Assembly (NCBI RefSeq): GCF_010731575.1
Contig: NZ_AP022617.1
Coordinates: 2,914,001-2,978,000 of the forward strand
From: Mycolicibacterium monacense
Lineage (GTDB): Bacteria; Actinomycetota; Actinomycetes; Mycobacteriales; Mycobacteriaceae
Direction: 5' to 3'
Length of the DNA: 64,000 nt
This document shows positions 41,262 through 51,013 of this stretch, one piece after another. A program made the position numbers and the translations under genes. The notes under the pieces are model-generated. The model was not told the DNA's origin. It searched no databases and saw nothing but the letters and a program-made list of their open reading frames with translations. Positions within the stretch are counted from its first letter, which is position 1; each line of letters begins with the position of its first letter.

Positions 41262-42139
41262 AGCGCTCCTCGGGCGGCGAGATCGGCGTCGGTGTTGGCG
41301 ATGGCCTGGCGATGCTCGGGACCGAGCGGGCCGATCAGTTCGCCGGCGCTCAGCAGGTCGAGTTCGGTTGCGGCGGGCCAGGCGTGGAGGTGCAGCGTGG
41401 AACAGGTGAACTGCGGGCGCGGGTCGAGTAAGTGTGCGGTGTTGGCGAGCGAGACGATGGTGTCGACGTGCAGCAGCAGGTCGACCGTCGTACCGGGACC
41501 CGCCGAGCCGCGCCACTGCAGGACCCCGTCGGCATCGACCCGGACACCCTGGAAGAACGACACCGATGGCACCAGATCACGTTGTGCCATACCGTTTTTC
41601 AGTGCGGCGAGCAGAAGAAGCTCACGTCCGGCCGGCGTCGCGGACTGTGGGGCACTCGCCCCGTACTTCGCATCGTTGCCGTCGCGCGTCGTCGTGCCCG
41701 CCAGGGCGTCGTGGTGTCCGGAGGTGTCGGCCACCACCGTCGCCAGCACCCGGCCGAATCCGCTCAGGAGCGGATGCCCCTTCCCGAGGTAGGCCTGCCA
41801 CGGCACCTTGACCGTGTCGGCGACGTTGAGCCGCTCGTGCGTCGCGTCGGCGCGGTGCAGCAGCACGTGCGCGCAGGCGTCGCCGTGGACATCGGTCAAG
41901 CGGATCCTGGTGCCGCGGGCCAGCACGGCGGCGGTGTAGCCGCCCGGGGCGACGGCCTCCGACCACACGAGACGTTCGGCCGGTATGCCCTCGGGCGGGG
42001 CCGGGGCGGCCGTCGCGGGGATGTGGCGCATGTGCTCGGCGGTGCGTCCGTGCTGGGCGCGGGCGTGGGCACGGGCCCCGGCGGTGGTGGCGGTCGACGA
42101 CGCGTCGGCGCCGTCGGACGTGCGGAGATCGCTGGTCAA
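41258..42139 (-). CDS. DUF1989 protein, urea carboxylase-associated; probable partner subunit of carboxyguanidine deiminase
   Basis: The protein (293 residues from TTG 42139) has TTAGARAHARAQHG, LTDVHGDACAHVLLHRAD, ERLNVADTVKVPWQAYLGKG and SVSFFQGVRVD, all typical of the second urea carboxylase-associated family. TTG 42139 is preferred because GGGAGC precedes it at proper spacing and it leaves the AmtR box 45 nt upstream; ATG 42181 and GTG 42190 are alternatives that would place the start inside or against the box. It is the first gene of the four-gene leftward operon. With the downstream DUF1989 protein it would convert carboxyguanidine to allophanate and ammonia if the guanidine reading is right. 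Confidence 0.8.
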   Translation of the reverse strand: MTSDLRTSDGADASSTATTAGARAHARAQHGRTAEHMRHIPATAAPAPPEGIPAERLVWSEAVAPGGYTAAVLARGTRIRLTDVHGDACAHVLLHRADATHERLNVADTVKVPWQAYLGKGHPLLSGFGRVLATVVADTSGHHDALAGTTTRDGNDAKYGASAPQSATPAGRELLLLAALKNGMAQRDLVPSVSFFQGVRVDADGVLQWRGSAGPGTTVDLLLHVDTIVSLANTAHLLDPRPQFTCSTLHLHAWPAATELDLLSAGELIGPLGPEHRQAIANTDADLAARGAL

Positions 42140-42183
42140 GTGTGCTCCCGTGGCTTGCGGGGCCGACGTCGACGGCGGCATTT

Positions 42184-42197
42184 CTGTCACCTGACAG
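42184..42197. promoter_or_regulatory. amtR box: AmtR-type box, carboxylase operon side
   Basis: CTGTC-ACCT-GACAG followed by TTTT, upstream of the DUF1989 gene. It is 95 bp from its partner at 42279, nearly the same spacing as in the amtR region. Confidence 0.82.
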
Positions 42198-42278
42198 TTT
42201 TCGCGCCGACGGCCGCGCGGTGGTTGCCGTGAGGTAACTGATCGTCGCGGCGGCGTTACGAACGCAGGGCCGATGTGT

Positions 42279-42292
42279 CTGTCATGTGACAG
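42279..42292. promoter_or_regulatory. amtR box: AmtR-type box, YciI-like gene side
   Basis: CTGTC-ATGT-GACAG ends 27 nt before the TACCCT -10 (42320-42325) of the YciI-like gene, just upstream of or touching its -35 position. Confidence 0.8.
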
Positions 42293-42319
42293 GTTTTCCG
42301 GACCGTGGACGCGGTCGAC

Positions 42320-42325
42320 TACCCT
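42320..42325 (+). promoter_or_regulatory. Leaderless -10 element before the YciI-like gene
   Basis: TACCCT ends 7 nt before GTG 42333, which supports that start and leaderless transcription. Confidence 0.5.
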
Positions 42326-42332
42326 TCGGCCG

Positions 42333-42608
42333 GTGTTCCACGTGCTGACGCTGACCTATCTGCAACCCCTCGACGTCATCGATGAGACGAGGCCCGACCA
42401 CCTGGACTGGCTGGCCCGCGAGGTCGAATCGGGGCGCATCCTGCTCGCCGGCCGCGTCGAGGCCCAGACCGGTGCGGTGCTCGTCACAGGCGACCTGAGC
42501 GCCGAGGAGGCCGACGCGCTGGCCGCCGCGGACCCGTACTCGAAGGCCGGAGTGGTGTCGTACGCACGCACTTCGTTCAACGGGGCCTTCCGGGCGCCGG
42601 GCCTCTAG
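42333..42608 (+). CDS. YciI-family small protein
   Basis: The 91-residue protein has the YciI/dimeric ferredoxin-like fold pattern: VFHVLTLTYLQPLDVI, then RPDHLDWLAREVESGRILLAGR and DPYSKAGVVSY with a family-typical His and Asp. The GTG start is supported by the leaderless -10. It is divergent from the DUF1989-carboxylase operon and shares its AmtR-controlled intergenic region, so it is probably part of the regulon. YciI proteins have no general known reaction; some act on small aromatic or cyclic substrates. A link to nitrogen scavenging here is inference from position only. Confidence 0.78.
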   Translation: MFHVLTLTYLQPLDVIDETRPDHLDWLAREVESGRILLAGRVEAQTGAVLVTGDLSAEEADALAAADPYSKAGVVSYARTSFNGAFRAPGL

Positions 42609-42720
42609 GATCGAATTCACATCCCGGTCGGGGATCGATCGGTTCCCGCGACCCGTTGCCTTATGGGGGTGCCGCAATGTCGCGGCCCGAATTGCGAGAT
42701 TTTCCTGACAAAGAGGACTG

Positions 42721-43773
42721 ATGGGTATCACTGTTTCTGCTTATGCCGCCACGTCGGCGACCGCACCGTTGACCGAGACCACGATCACGCGCCGCGAGGT
42801 CGGTCCGCACGACGTCGCCTTCGACATCCACTTCAGCGGCATCTGCCACTCCGACATCCACACCGTCAAGGGCGAGTGGGGCCGCACGCAGTACCCGATC
42901 GTGCCGGGTCACGAGATCGCGGGCGTGGTGACCGAGGTCGGCGCCGAGGTGACGAAGTACAAGGTCGGCGACCGTGTCGGCGTGGGCTGTTTCGTGGACT
43001 CGTGCCGTGAGTGCGACAACTGCCGCGCCGGCATCGAGCAGTACTGCACCGGCTCCGGCATGGTCGGCACCTACAACGCCGTCGGCCGCGACGGCGAGCG
43101 CACCCAGGGCGGGTACAGCGGCGCGATCGTCGTCGACGAGAACTACGTGCTGCGCATCCCCGACGCGCTGCCCCTCGACGCCGCGGCACCGCTGCTGTGC
43201 GCCGGCATCACCACCTACTCGCCACTGCGGCACTGGAACGCCGGGCCGGGCAGCCGCGTGGCGGTGATCGGGCTCGGCGGACTGGGCCACCTGGCCGTCA
43301 AGCTCGCCAAGGCGATGGGCGCGGAGGTCACCGTGCTCAGCCAGTCGCTGAAGAAGATGGAGGACGGGCTGCGGCTCGGCGCCGACGCCTACTACGCCAC
43401 CTCGGATCCGGACACCTTCGCCGAGCTGAAGGGCACCTTCGACCTGATCCTGAACACCGTCTCGGCCAATATCGACCTCGCAGCGATCTTGAGCCTGCTG
43501 CGCGTCGACGGCACGGTGGTCGAACTCGGCATGCCCGAGCACCCGATGTCGGTGCCGGCCGGTGCACTCATCGGCGGCCGCCGCAGCATCTCCGGCTCGC
43601 TGATCGGTGGCATCGCCGAAACCCAGGAGATGCTGGACTTCTGCGCCGAACACGGGGTGCGTCCGGAGATCGAGATCATCGAACCGACCTACATCAACGA
43701 GGCGTACGAGCGCGTGGTCGCCAGCGATGTGCGGTACCGATTCGTCATCGACACCGCGGGACTGCGCAACTGA
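42721..43773 (+). CDS. adhC: Zinc-dependent NADP alcohol dehydrogenase AdhC
   Basis: The 350-residue medium-chain dehydrogenase has the catalytic zinc ligands Cys42 (GICHSD) and His64-Glu65 (PGHE), the structural zinc cysteines 95, 98, 101 and 109, and a Rossmann GLGGLG. It matches Rv3045 AdhC, a broad cinnamyl/aryl alcohol dehydrogenase type. AAGAGGA lies 5 nt before the ATG. It marks the return to the conserved backbone after the island. The stop codon lies in an 11-bp tandem duplication (TGACCTACGAC twice, 43771-43792), and a strong terminator follows. Confidence 0.93.
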   Translation: MGITVSAYAATSATAPLTETTITRREVGPHDVAFDIHFSGICHSDIHTVKGEWGRTQYPIVPGHEIAGVVTEVGAEVTKYKVGDRVGVGCFVDSCRECDNCRAGIEQYCTGSGMVGTYNAVGRDGERTQGGYSGAIVVDENYVLRIPDALPLDAAAPLLCAGITTYSPLRHWNAGPGSRVAVIGLGGLGHLAVKLAKAMGAEVTVLSQSLKKMEDGLRLGADAYYATSDPDTFAELKGTFDLILNTVSANIDLAAILSLLRVDGTVVELGMPEHPMSVPAGALIGGRRSISGSLIGGIAETQEMLDFCAEHGVRPEIEIIEPTYINEAYERVVASDVRYRFVIDTAGLRN

Positions 43774-43790
43774 CCTACGACTGACCTACG

Positions 43791-43837
43791 ACGACAGCGG
43801 CCGGATTGCGGTTACCCCGCAATCCGGCCGCTGTCGT
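43791..43837. terminator. Bidirectional terminator between adhC and the mycolyltransferase gene
   Basis: A perfect 21-bp stem (43791-43811 with 43817-43837) with a 5-nt loop lies between convergent genes. The right side continues GTTTC; on the left the complement has no T-run. It would stop adhC transcription and probably also the convergent transcript. Confidence 0.8.
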
Positions 43838-43843
43838 TTCGGC

Positions 43844-44911
<1,068 letters not shown>

Positions 44912-45075
44912 TTACGTCGCGGGTCGCCCCACAAGACACGGGCTGAGACACCGGCACCCCTCCGACCGCGTACTCAGCGAACTCTCAGCGAACATCGGAC
45001 GCCGAGATGACCGAATGCGGACGTCGCGCAACGCCGCCGTCCTACACTCGGCCGCAGACCGAAGGGAGAAAGATA

Positions 45076-45435
45076 ATGCCTGCTAAGGCTAGGCTTTCCT
45101 TGATCACTCTGATCACCGCCATCGCCGTGGTCGCCGTCGGCTGCGGCGGCTCGACCTCGTCGGAGGACAACGAGTCGGCGGCTCCAGCAACGACCTCCGC
45201 ACAGGCGGGCACGGTCGGCGAAAAGGTGTCCGCCAACACCGCGTCGGCGGAGGAGATCACCGCCGGCCTGGAGTCGGCCGGCGTCCCGAATGCGGAGCGG
45301 TGGGCCGAAGAGGTCGTCGAGTACCGCCCGTATCCCCCGGACGATCCCAACCTGCAGAAACTGCGGGACAACCTCGCGAAGTACAACCCGGGTCAGGACA
45401 CCGTCGACAAGATCGTGTCGGCGCTGACGCCGTGA
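45076..45435 (+). CDS. Small lipoprotein of unknown function
   Basis: The 119-residue protein starts at ATG 45076 behind GGGAG and has a signal peptide ending VVAVGC, so it should be lipid-anchored outside the membrane. A low-complexity Ser/Ala/Thr linker leads to a small helical domain ending with YPPDDPNLQKLRDNLAKYNP and a C-terminal helix. TACACT (45043-45048) is a plausible -10. The stop overlaps the GTG of the next membrane protein, so the two form a coupled pair. I do not recognise a named family; it looks mycobacteria-specific. The 272 bp upstream of it hold the divergent promoters and nothing else I can name. Confidence 0.7.
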   Translation: MPAKARLSLITLITAIAVVAVGCGGSTSSEDNESAAPATTSAQAGTVGEKVSANTASAEEITAGLESAGVPNAERWAEEVVEYRPYPPDDPNLQKLRDNLAKYNPGQDTVDKIVSALTP

Positions 45436-45917
45436 CGATCACCCGGACCCGGCCGTCCGCGACGGGGACGACGCTCGTGCGGCGGGCGCTGCTGGCGCTG
45501 ACGCTGGCCGGCATCCTCGCGACCGCGTTCGAACTGGCCTCGGAGCGGCACTGGAACGGGTTCGAACAACTCATCCCCTGGATCGCGCTGGCCGTACTCG
45601 CCGTCGCGCTCGGCCTGGCCTGCCTGCGCAGCGGGACGGCCCAACTGCTGGCTCGGGCGGCGGCGGTTCTGGTGATGTGCGCATCGATCTACGGCGTGAT
45701 CGACCACGCGACGGCCAACCACCACGCCGGACCGCTCGATCAGCGCTACGCCGACACCTGGGCCACCATGCCGGCGACCGAGCAGTGGTGGGCCGCGGTG
45801 ACGAAGTCGGTGGGGCCGGCGCCGACGCTGGCACCCGGCATCCTGGCGCAGACGGCCCTGCTGCTCGTCCTCGCCGGCCTGCTGCAGACACGGCGGCCCG
45901 AGGATGTCGCGGCATAG
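45432..45917 (+). CDS. Small integral membrane protein of unknown function
   Basis: The 161-residue protein from GTG 45432 has about four hydrophobic helices: near residues 17-35, 45-62, 68-85 and 138-153, with an external loop holding IDHATANHHAGPLDQRYADTW. The His-rich loop could bind metal but nothing more can be said. It is coupled to the lipoprotein gene by GTGA, so the pair probably works as one envelope complex. The next gene is convergent (MFS transporter), 10 bp away. Confidence 0.65.
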   Translation: MTITRTRPSATGTTLVRRALLALTLAGILATAFELASERHWNGFEQLIPWIALAVLAVALGLACLRSGTAQLLARAAAVLVMCASIYGVIDHATANHHAGPLDQRYADTWATMPATEQWWAAVTKSVGPAPTLAPGILAQTALLLVLAGLLQTRRPEDVAA

Positions 45918-45927
45918 CGCCGCACAG

Positions 45928-47319
45928 CTAGCGAGCCTGCTGCAGGGTGTCCACCGAGTCGAGCGGGGCGTCCTTCGTCTCGCGCATGACCAGGACCGCG
46001 ATGAAAGTGAGCGAACCTGCGATCAGCAGGTACACCCCGACCCATCCGACCCCGTAGGTCGTCGCGAGCCAGGTGGCGATGAACGGGGCCACCGCGGCCC
46101 CGAGAATGCTCGACACGTTGTAGGCGATCCCGGACCCCGTGTAGCGGACGTTGGTCGGGAACAACTCCGGTAGCACGGCGCTCATCGGCCCGAAAGTGAA
46201 GCCCATCAAGGTCATTCCGATGATCAGGAAGACCAGCATCGTCGCCGACGAGGTGTCTGCCGACCCCAGCATCGGGGCGAACAGCAAACCGTAGACCATG
46301 ATCCCGGCGGTCACCACCAGCAGCGTGCGGCGCCGGCCGAAGCGGTCGGCGCACAGGCCGGACAACGGCAGGACCGCCGCGAAGAACAACACCGCGATCA
46401 GCTGCATCTGCAGGAAGTCGACGTACGGGAACCCGCGGCCGGCGCCGTCCGGCGGCTTCTTGCCGGTGCCGAAACTCAGCGCCCACGTGGTGACGATGTA
46501 GAACAGCGTGTAGGTCGCGAGCATCACGAACGTGCCGATGATCAGCTGTCGCCAGCTCGTCCGGAACACCTCGGCGACCGGAGCCTTCACCTTCTCGCCG
46601 CGGGCGACCGCCCGGGTGAAGACCGGGGTCTCCATGATGCGCAGCCGCACGTACAGCCCGAGCGCGACCATCACGGCGCTCAGCAGGAACGGCACCCGCC
46701 ACCCCCAGGTGAGGAACGCGCCGTCCGTGTCCGGGGTGACGTTGCTGTGGCCGAGCAGGAGGATCAGGCCGAGGAACAGGCCGTTGGCCAGGAGGAAGCC
46801 CAACGGCGCCCCCAGTTGCGGCCACATCGCGGCCCACCCGCGCCTGCCCGGCTTGGCGGTCTCGGTGGCCAGCAGCGCCGCGCCGCTCCATTCCCCGCCG
46901 AGCGCCAGACCCTGTGAGAAGCGCATGATCGCCAACAGCGCCGGGGCGATGATGCCCACCTGCGAGTACGTCGGCAGCAGGCCGATGGCGAAGGTCGCGA
47001 TACCCATCACCAGCAGCGACGCGACCAGCGTGGTCTTGCGGCCCGCGCGGTCGCCGAAGTGGCCGAACAGTACCGATCCCAGCGGCCGGGCCACGAAGGC
47101 GAGACCGAACGTGGCCAGCGACGCCAGCAGCGCCGTCGTCGAATCGCTCTTGGGAAAGAACAGGTGGGGGAACACCGAGACGGCCGCAGTCGCATAGATG
47201 TAGAAGTCGTAGAACTCGATGGTGGTGCCGACCATCGATGCGATCACGATGCGCCGGCGCGGAACACCGCCGACGAGGTCGCCCCCTGCGCGGTCGACGT
47301 CCACGGCGTCGCTGGTCAT
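45928..47319 (-). CDS. MFS transporter, metabolite:proton symporter (MHS) family
   Basis: The 463-residue protein has 12 membrane segments and the MHS marks: GTTIEFYDFYIYATAA early, FGHFGDRAGRKTTL (the MFS signature between helices 2 and 3), SQGLALGGEWSGAALLATE and LPELFPTNVRYTGSGIAYN. This family (ShiA, KgtP, ProP) imports carboxylates, shikimate, betaine or proline with protons. ATG 47319 gives the standard length; the open frame runs farther upstream without family features. It is transcribed alone and convergent with the small membrane-protein gene. The substrate is not predictable. Confidence 0.88.
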   Translation of the reverse strand: MTSDAVDVDRAGGDLVGGVPRRRIVIASMVGTTIEFYDFYIYATAAVSVFPHLFFPKSDSTTALLASLATFGLAFVARPLGSVLFGHFGDRAGRKTTLVASLLVMGIATFAIGLLPTYSQVGIIAPALLAIMRFSQGLALGGEWSGAALLATETAKPGRRGWAAMWPQLGAPLGFLLANGLFLGLILLLGHSNVTPDTDGAFLTWGWRVPFLLSAVMVALGLYVRLRIMETPVFTRAVARGEKVKAPVAEVFRTSWRQLIIGTFVMLATYTLFYIVTTWALSFGTGKKPPDGAGRGFPYVDFLQMQLIAVLFFAAVLPLSGLCADRFGRRRTLLVVTAGIMVYGLLFAPMLGSADTSSATMLVFLIIGMTLMGFTFGPMSAVLPELFPTNVRYTGSGIAYNVSSILGAAVAPFIATWLATTYGVGWVGVYLLIAGSLTFIAVLVMRETKDAPLDSVDTLQQAR

Positions 47320-47492
47320 CACCGCACCCCTCCCCGGCCACCGTGTGTGGCACCGGCACATCATGCCAGCGCGGGCGCTCGGTTTCGCTACGGCCGGACG
47401 AGCAGCAGCCGTCCGCTGGTTCACGTCAAAACCGGCAACTCCCATTCGTCATCGTGAGAACATCCGCTGGGAAGTATCCGATCGTCGGCGGG

Positions 47493-47957
47493 ATGGAAAT
47501 GATTCGGCAGCTCATCGCCGCTTCGGGGGCGCTCATCGCAGTAGTCGCGTCACCCCTGGCCCCCACCGCCCTGGCTGACGATGGTCAAGTGGTGATGCTT
47601 CAGTCCGGGAAGGTCCGCTGCGCGGTCAGCGCGGACAACATGGACCGTGGCGGCGGGCCGATGGTGGTCTGCGAACTGTCGAACGGACAGCCGTGGGGTA
47701 TGTCGCCCTGGGAGACGTCGAAGTACAACGCGCGCCTCAACCTCGCGATTGTGCGGGCCACCGGCGAACACTACTGGGATCGCGGCAGGATCACCGGCTC
47801 GGATGCGTCTGCTGCCGGGGGCCTCTCGGTGAATGACGGCCAAACCTACAATCTGTACGGCTGGACGATTCACTCCGACGGCTTCCGCACGCGCATCACC
47901 AATGACGCAACCCGTCACGGCCTACTCGTCACCGAGGGATATGTCCGCCAGTTCTGA
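47493..47957 (+). CDS. Secreted mycobacterial protein of unknown function
   Basis: The 154-residue protein has a Sec signal peptide (MIRQLIAASGALIAVVASPLAP, cut near TALADD) and a mature part with two cysteines (RCAVSAD and VVCELSN) that could form a disulfide. Short beta strands ending YNLYGWTIHSDGFRTRITNDATRHGLLVTEGYV suggest a small beta-sandwich. GGCGGG lies upstream of ATG 47493; a second ATG is two codons later. Similar small exported proteins are common in mycobacteria, but I cannot name the family. It stands alone. Confidence 0.65.
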   Translation: MEMIRQLIAASGALIAVVASPLAPTALADDGQVVMLQSGKVRCAVSADNMDRGGGPMVVCELSNGQPWGMSPWETSKYNARLNLAIVRATGEHYWDRGRITGSDASAAGGLSVNDGQTYNLYGWTIHSDGFRTRITNDATRHGLLVTEGYVRQF

Positions 47958-48001
47958 TTCGAGAACCGCGGCCTGACCGCCGGTCGGCTAGACGCGAAAA
48001 G

Positions 48002-48331
48002 TCATCCCTCGCCGCCGAGTTCAGTCTGATCGCGTTCGTTCTCCGCGGTGTCCTGGGCCATCACAGACCCGTCGAGCCACGCCTGGACATCGCCACCGAG
48101 GCGATCCGCGGACAGCCGGGCGAAGTCGAGGGCCTGCACGGCCATCGCCGCCAGCACCTTCATGGCCCGGCCGCTGTGGTGGATCTCCGCCATCAGCGCG
48201 GTGAGCGCCTCATTGTCCTCGGCGTGCAACGCCGACAGGTACCGGCGGGCATCGGCGAACTCCCGGTCGACATGGGCGAGCTTGCGCCGGAAATCGTCGG
48301 GCGACGGCAGTTCGTCGTGCGAGTCGGTCAT
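48002..48331 (-). CDS. Hypothetical helical protein
   Basis: The 109-residue protein is almost wholly helical by composition: DDFRRKLAHVDREFADARRY, HAEDNEALTALMAEIHHSG and FARLSADRLGGDVQAWLDG. There is no signal peptide or membrane segment and it is acidic at the C-terminus. The ATG is preceded by GAAGAGATCCC. It stands between a secreted protein (convergent) and a deazaflavin-dependent nitroreductase-like gene transcribed in the same direction. I recognise no family and propose no function. Confidence 0.55.
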   Translation of the reverse strand: MTDSHDELPSPDDFRRKLAHVDREFADARRYLSALHAEDNEALTALMAEIHHSGRAMKVLAAMAVQALDFARLSADRLGGDVQAWLDGSVMAQDTAENERDQTELGGEG

Positions 48332-48434
48332 GGGATCTCTTCCGGTAGCGGACCAATCCCATTGTTCGGGTTGGCCTGCGCCGGTGGTGTCGTATCGGGC
48401 TTTTACTCGGCGGTTTCGAATCGCGGGCCGCCTG

Positions 48435-48935
48435 CTACCGCGGTTTGAGCCGAAAAACCGGGATGTGACGACCGATCGGTTCGGTTTTGAGTCGGTAGTC
48501 GCTCCACCCGGCGTAGACCTGCTCGGCAAGCCCGTACACGCGGGCATACTCCTGCGGATCGGTGATCTCGGTCGCCACGAACTTCTCGTCGCCCAGTTCG
48601 CATTCCGGATGCGCCTTGAGGTTGTAGTACCACTGCGGGTGTCTGGGCCCGCCGTAGTTCGAGGCCGTCACGATCGGATCGGATCCCTCGTGGAAATAGG
48701 TGATCTGGTGCTCGCGGGGTTGTCCGGACTTTGCGCCCGTCGTCATCAGAGGGGCGGTCGACGGCCCGCCGAAAACCGAGGGATAACGGCCGCCCGTTGC
48801 GCGGTACAGCCACGGGTCGACTCGAGACCAGAGGTGGTGCGCCAGGAATTGCCCCGGGCCCGATCGGCTGAAGGCCTCGATGGCCCGATACCGGCGACTG
48901 TGCCGCTTGTGCGGATCGACGTAACGCAACGGCAT
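48435..48935 (-). CDS. Deazaflavin (F420)-dependent nitroreductase-family protein
   Basis: The 166-residue protein has the DUF385/Ddn pattern: LYRATGGRYPSVFGG, PLMTTGAKSGQPREHQITYF, IVTASNYGGPRHPQWYYNLKAHPECEL and a final PVFRL. This split-barrel family uses F420 (or FMN in some members) to reduce quinones, nitro compounds or aflatoxin-like substrates, and is greatly expanded in mycobacteria. The ATG at 48935 is preferred over GTG 48944, two codons earlier, because it is nearer the start of recognisable sequence. The substrate is unknown. Confidence 0.83.
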   Translation of the reverse strand: MPLRYVDPHKRHSRRYRAIEAFSRSGPGQFLAHHLWSRVDPWLYRATGGRYPSVFGGPSTAPLMTTGAKSGQPREHQITYFHEGSDPIVTASNYGGPRHPQWYYNLKAHPECELGDEKFVATEITDPQEYARVYGLAEQVYAGWSDYRLKTEPIGRHIPVFRLKPR

Positions 48936-49030
48936 GCACCGCACCGTAACTCCGCGGCGGGGCGTGGGGACGGGATCCGGTCAGCCGACGGTCGTGCTCG
49001 TGGCAAACGCAACGAGCAACGACCAGCGGT

Positions 49031-50017
<987 letters not shown>

Positions 50018-50066
50018 TCACCAGGCATTTTCGGTCGTCGCTGTAGATCCCCTGCAGCTACTGCCG

Positions 50067-50082
50067 ACACTACTCGTTGTGT
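50067..50082. promoter_or_regulatory. nrdR box: NrdR-like box 1 upstream of nrdF
   Basis: ACACTACTCGTTGTGT fits the NrdR consensus (ACAC-N8-GTGT core) well. Its centre is 32 bp from box 2. Confidence 0.7.
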
Positions 50083-50098
50083 CCGACAGCTCGAGTGA

Positions 50099-50114
50099 AC
50101 CCCACATATTGGGT
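50099..50114. promoter_or_regulatory. nrdR box: NrdR-like box 2 upstream of nrdF
   Basis: ACCCCACATATTGGGT is a palindromic 16-mer inside AACCC-N8-GGGTT. Centre-to-centre distance to box 1 is 32 bp, three helical turns, the spacing NrdR needs. Confidence 0.6.
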
Positions 50115-50130
50115 TTGGCGTGTCGTGCGC

Positions 50131-50871
50131 TCAGGCGACGTGTTCGTTGCGGCGGACGCCCTCGTGCAGCGGCAGGTCGGGGTCGAGTTTGATCCCGAGC
50201 AGTTCGCACGTGCCGTTGATCGACCCGATCATGATCGTCGTGAGGTGTGCGACGAACTCCTCCGACGGCATCCGTCGGGGGCTGTCCGGTTCGGCGCCCA
50301 GCCACCAGTCGGTCGCCGAGGCGATCGAGCCGAACGCGGCGTACGCGGCGAGTTCGAGCGCGGCGGCGTCCAGTTCGATCTCGCGCAGCTCGTTGTCGAA
50401 CAGTTCGGCCATCGCGAGCGTGATCTCGCGGCTCTCGTTGAGCGCCCGCATGGTCGATTCGCTCTGCTCGGCGAAGCGGCCCTGGATCAGGAACCGGATG
50501 ACGTTGGGATGCTCGTCGACCAGCCGTACGTACTGTTCGACGCTGCGCCGGATGACCTCGCGGCCGGAATCCACGGACAGGTCGATCGACGGGAAGATGG
50601 CCGACCACAACATGTCCCGCAGCCGCTGACCGATGGCCTGGAAGAGGTCGGATTTGTCGGTGAAATGGCGGTAGATCTTGGGTTTGGCGGTGCCGGCCTC
50701 TTCGGCGATCTCCCGCAGGCTGACGTCGGGGCCCTGCCCGTCGATGGCCCGGAACGCGGCGTCGACGATTTCCGAGCGCACCTTCTTGCGGTGCTCGCGC
50801 CAGCGTTCGCTGCGCGCGTCCACTTTGCCGCCCGGTTCGGCACCGGTGCGTGCTCTCGACCCTCGTCGCAC
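50131..50871 (-). CDS. TetR-family regulator (Rv3050c-like)
   Basis: The 246-residue protein has a basic N-terminal tail and a TetR helix-turn-helix (SEIVDAAFRAIDGQGPDVSLREIAEEAGTAKPKIYRHFTDKSDLF, residues about 32-76, given here in part as RSEIVDAAFRAI). It corresponds to Rv3050c, which lies between nrdF2 and nrdE in M. tuberculosis. It is divergent from the geranylgeranyl-reductase-like gene and probably represses it through the CTGTCGCGACAG palindrome at 50980. The GTG at 50871 gives the family length. The ligand is unknown; a lipid or quinone-like inducer is possible given the target. Confidence 0.82.
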   Translation of the reverse strand: MRRGSRARTGAEPGGKVDARSERWREHRKKVRSEIVDAAFRAIDGQGPDVSLREIAEEAGTAKPKIYRHFTDKSDLFQAIGQRLRDMLWSAIFPSIDLSVDSGREVIRRSVEQYVRLVDEHPNVIRFLIQGRFAEQSESTMRALNESREITLAMAELFDNELREIELDAAALELAAYAAFGSIASATDWWLGAEPDSPRRMPSEEFVAHLTTIMIGSINGTCELLGIKLDPDLPLHEGVRRNEHVA

Positions 50872-50973
50872 GCGCTCACTGTACTCGCTCCAGGGTCGCT
50901 GACCTGCTCAGAACCTCCGCCGGTGCGCGTATTACGGCTGCTCGCCCGCGCAGCCGCCTGGACGTACCTTGGG

Positions 50974-50991
50974 TACTATCTGTCGCGACAG
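50974..50991 (+). promoter_or_regulatory. -10 and palindromic operator of the FAD reductase gene
   Basis: TACTAT (50974-50979) is directly followed by the perfect 12-bp palindrome CTGTCGCGACAG (50980-50991), 23 nt before the ATG. A repressor bound here would block the start site. The half-sites CTGTC/GACAG equal those of the AmtR boxes but with a 2-bp spacer instead of 4, so AmtR is not the expected ligand; the divergent TetR is. Confidence 0.55.
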
Positions 50992-51013
50992 CCCGACCGA
51001 CGAGACGAGATTC

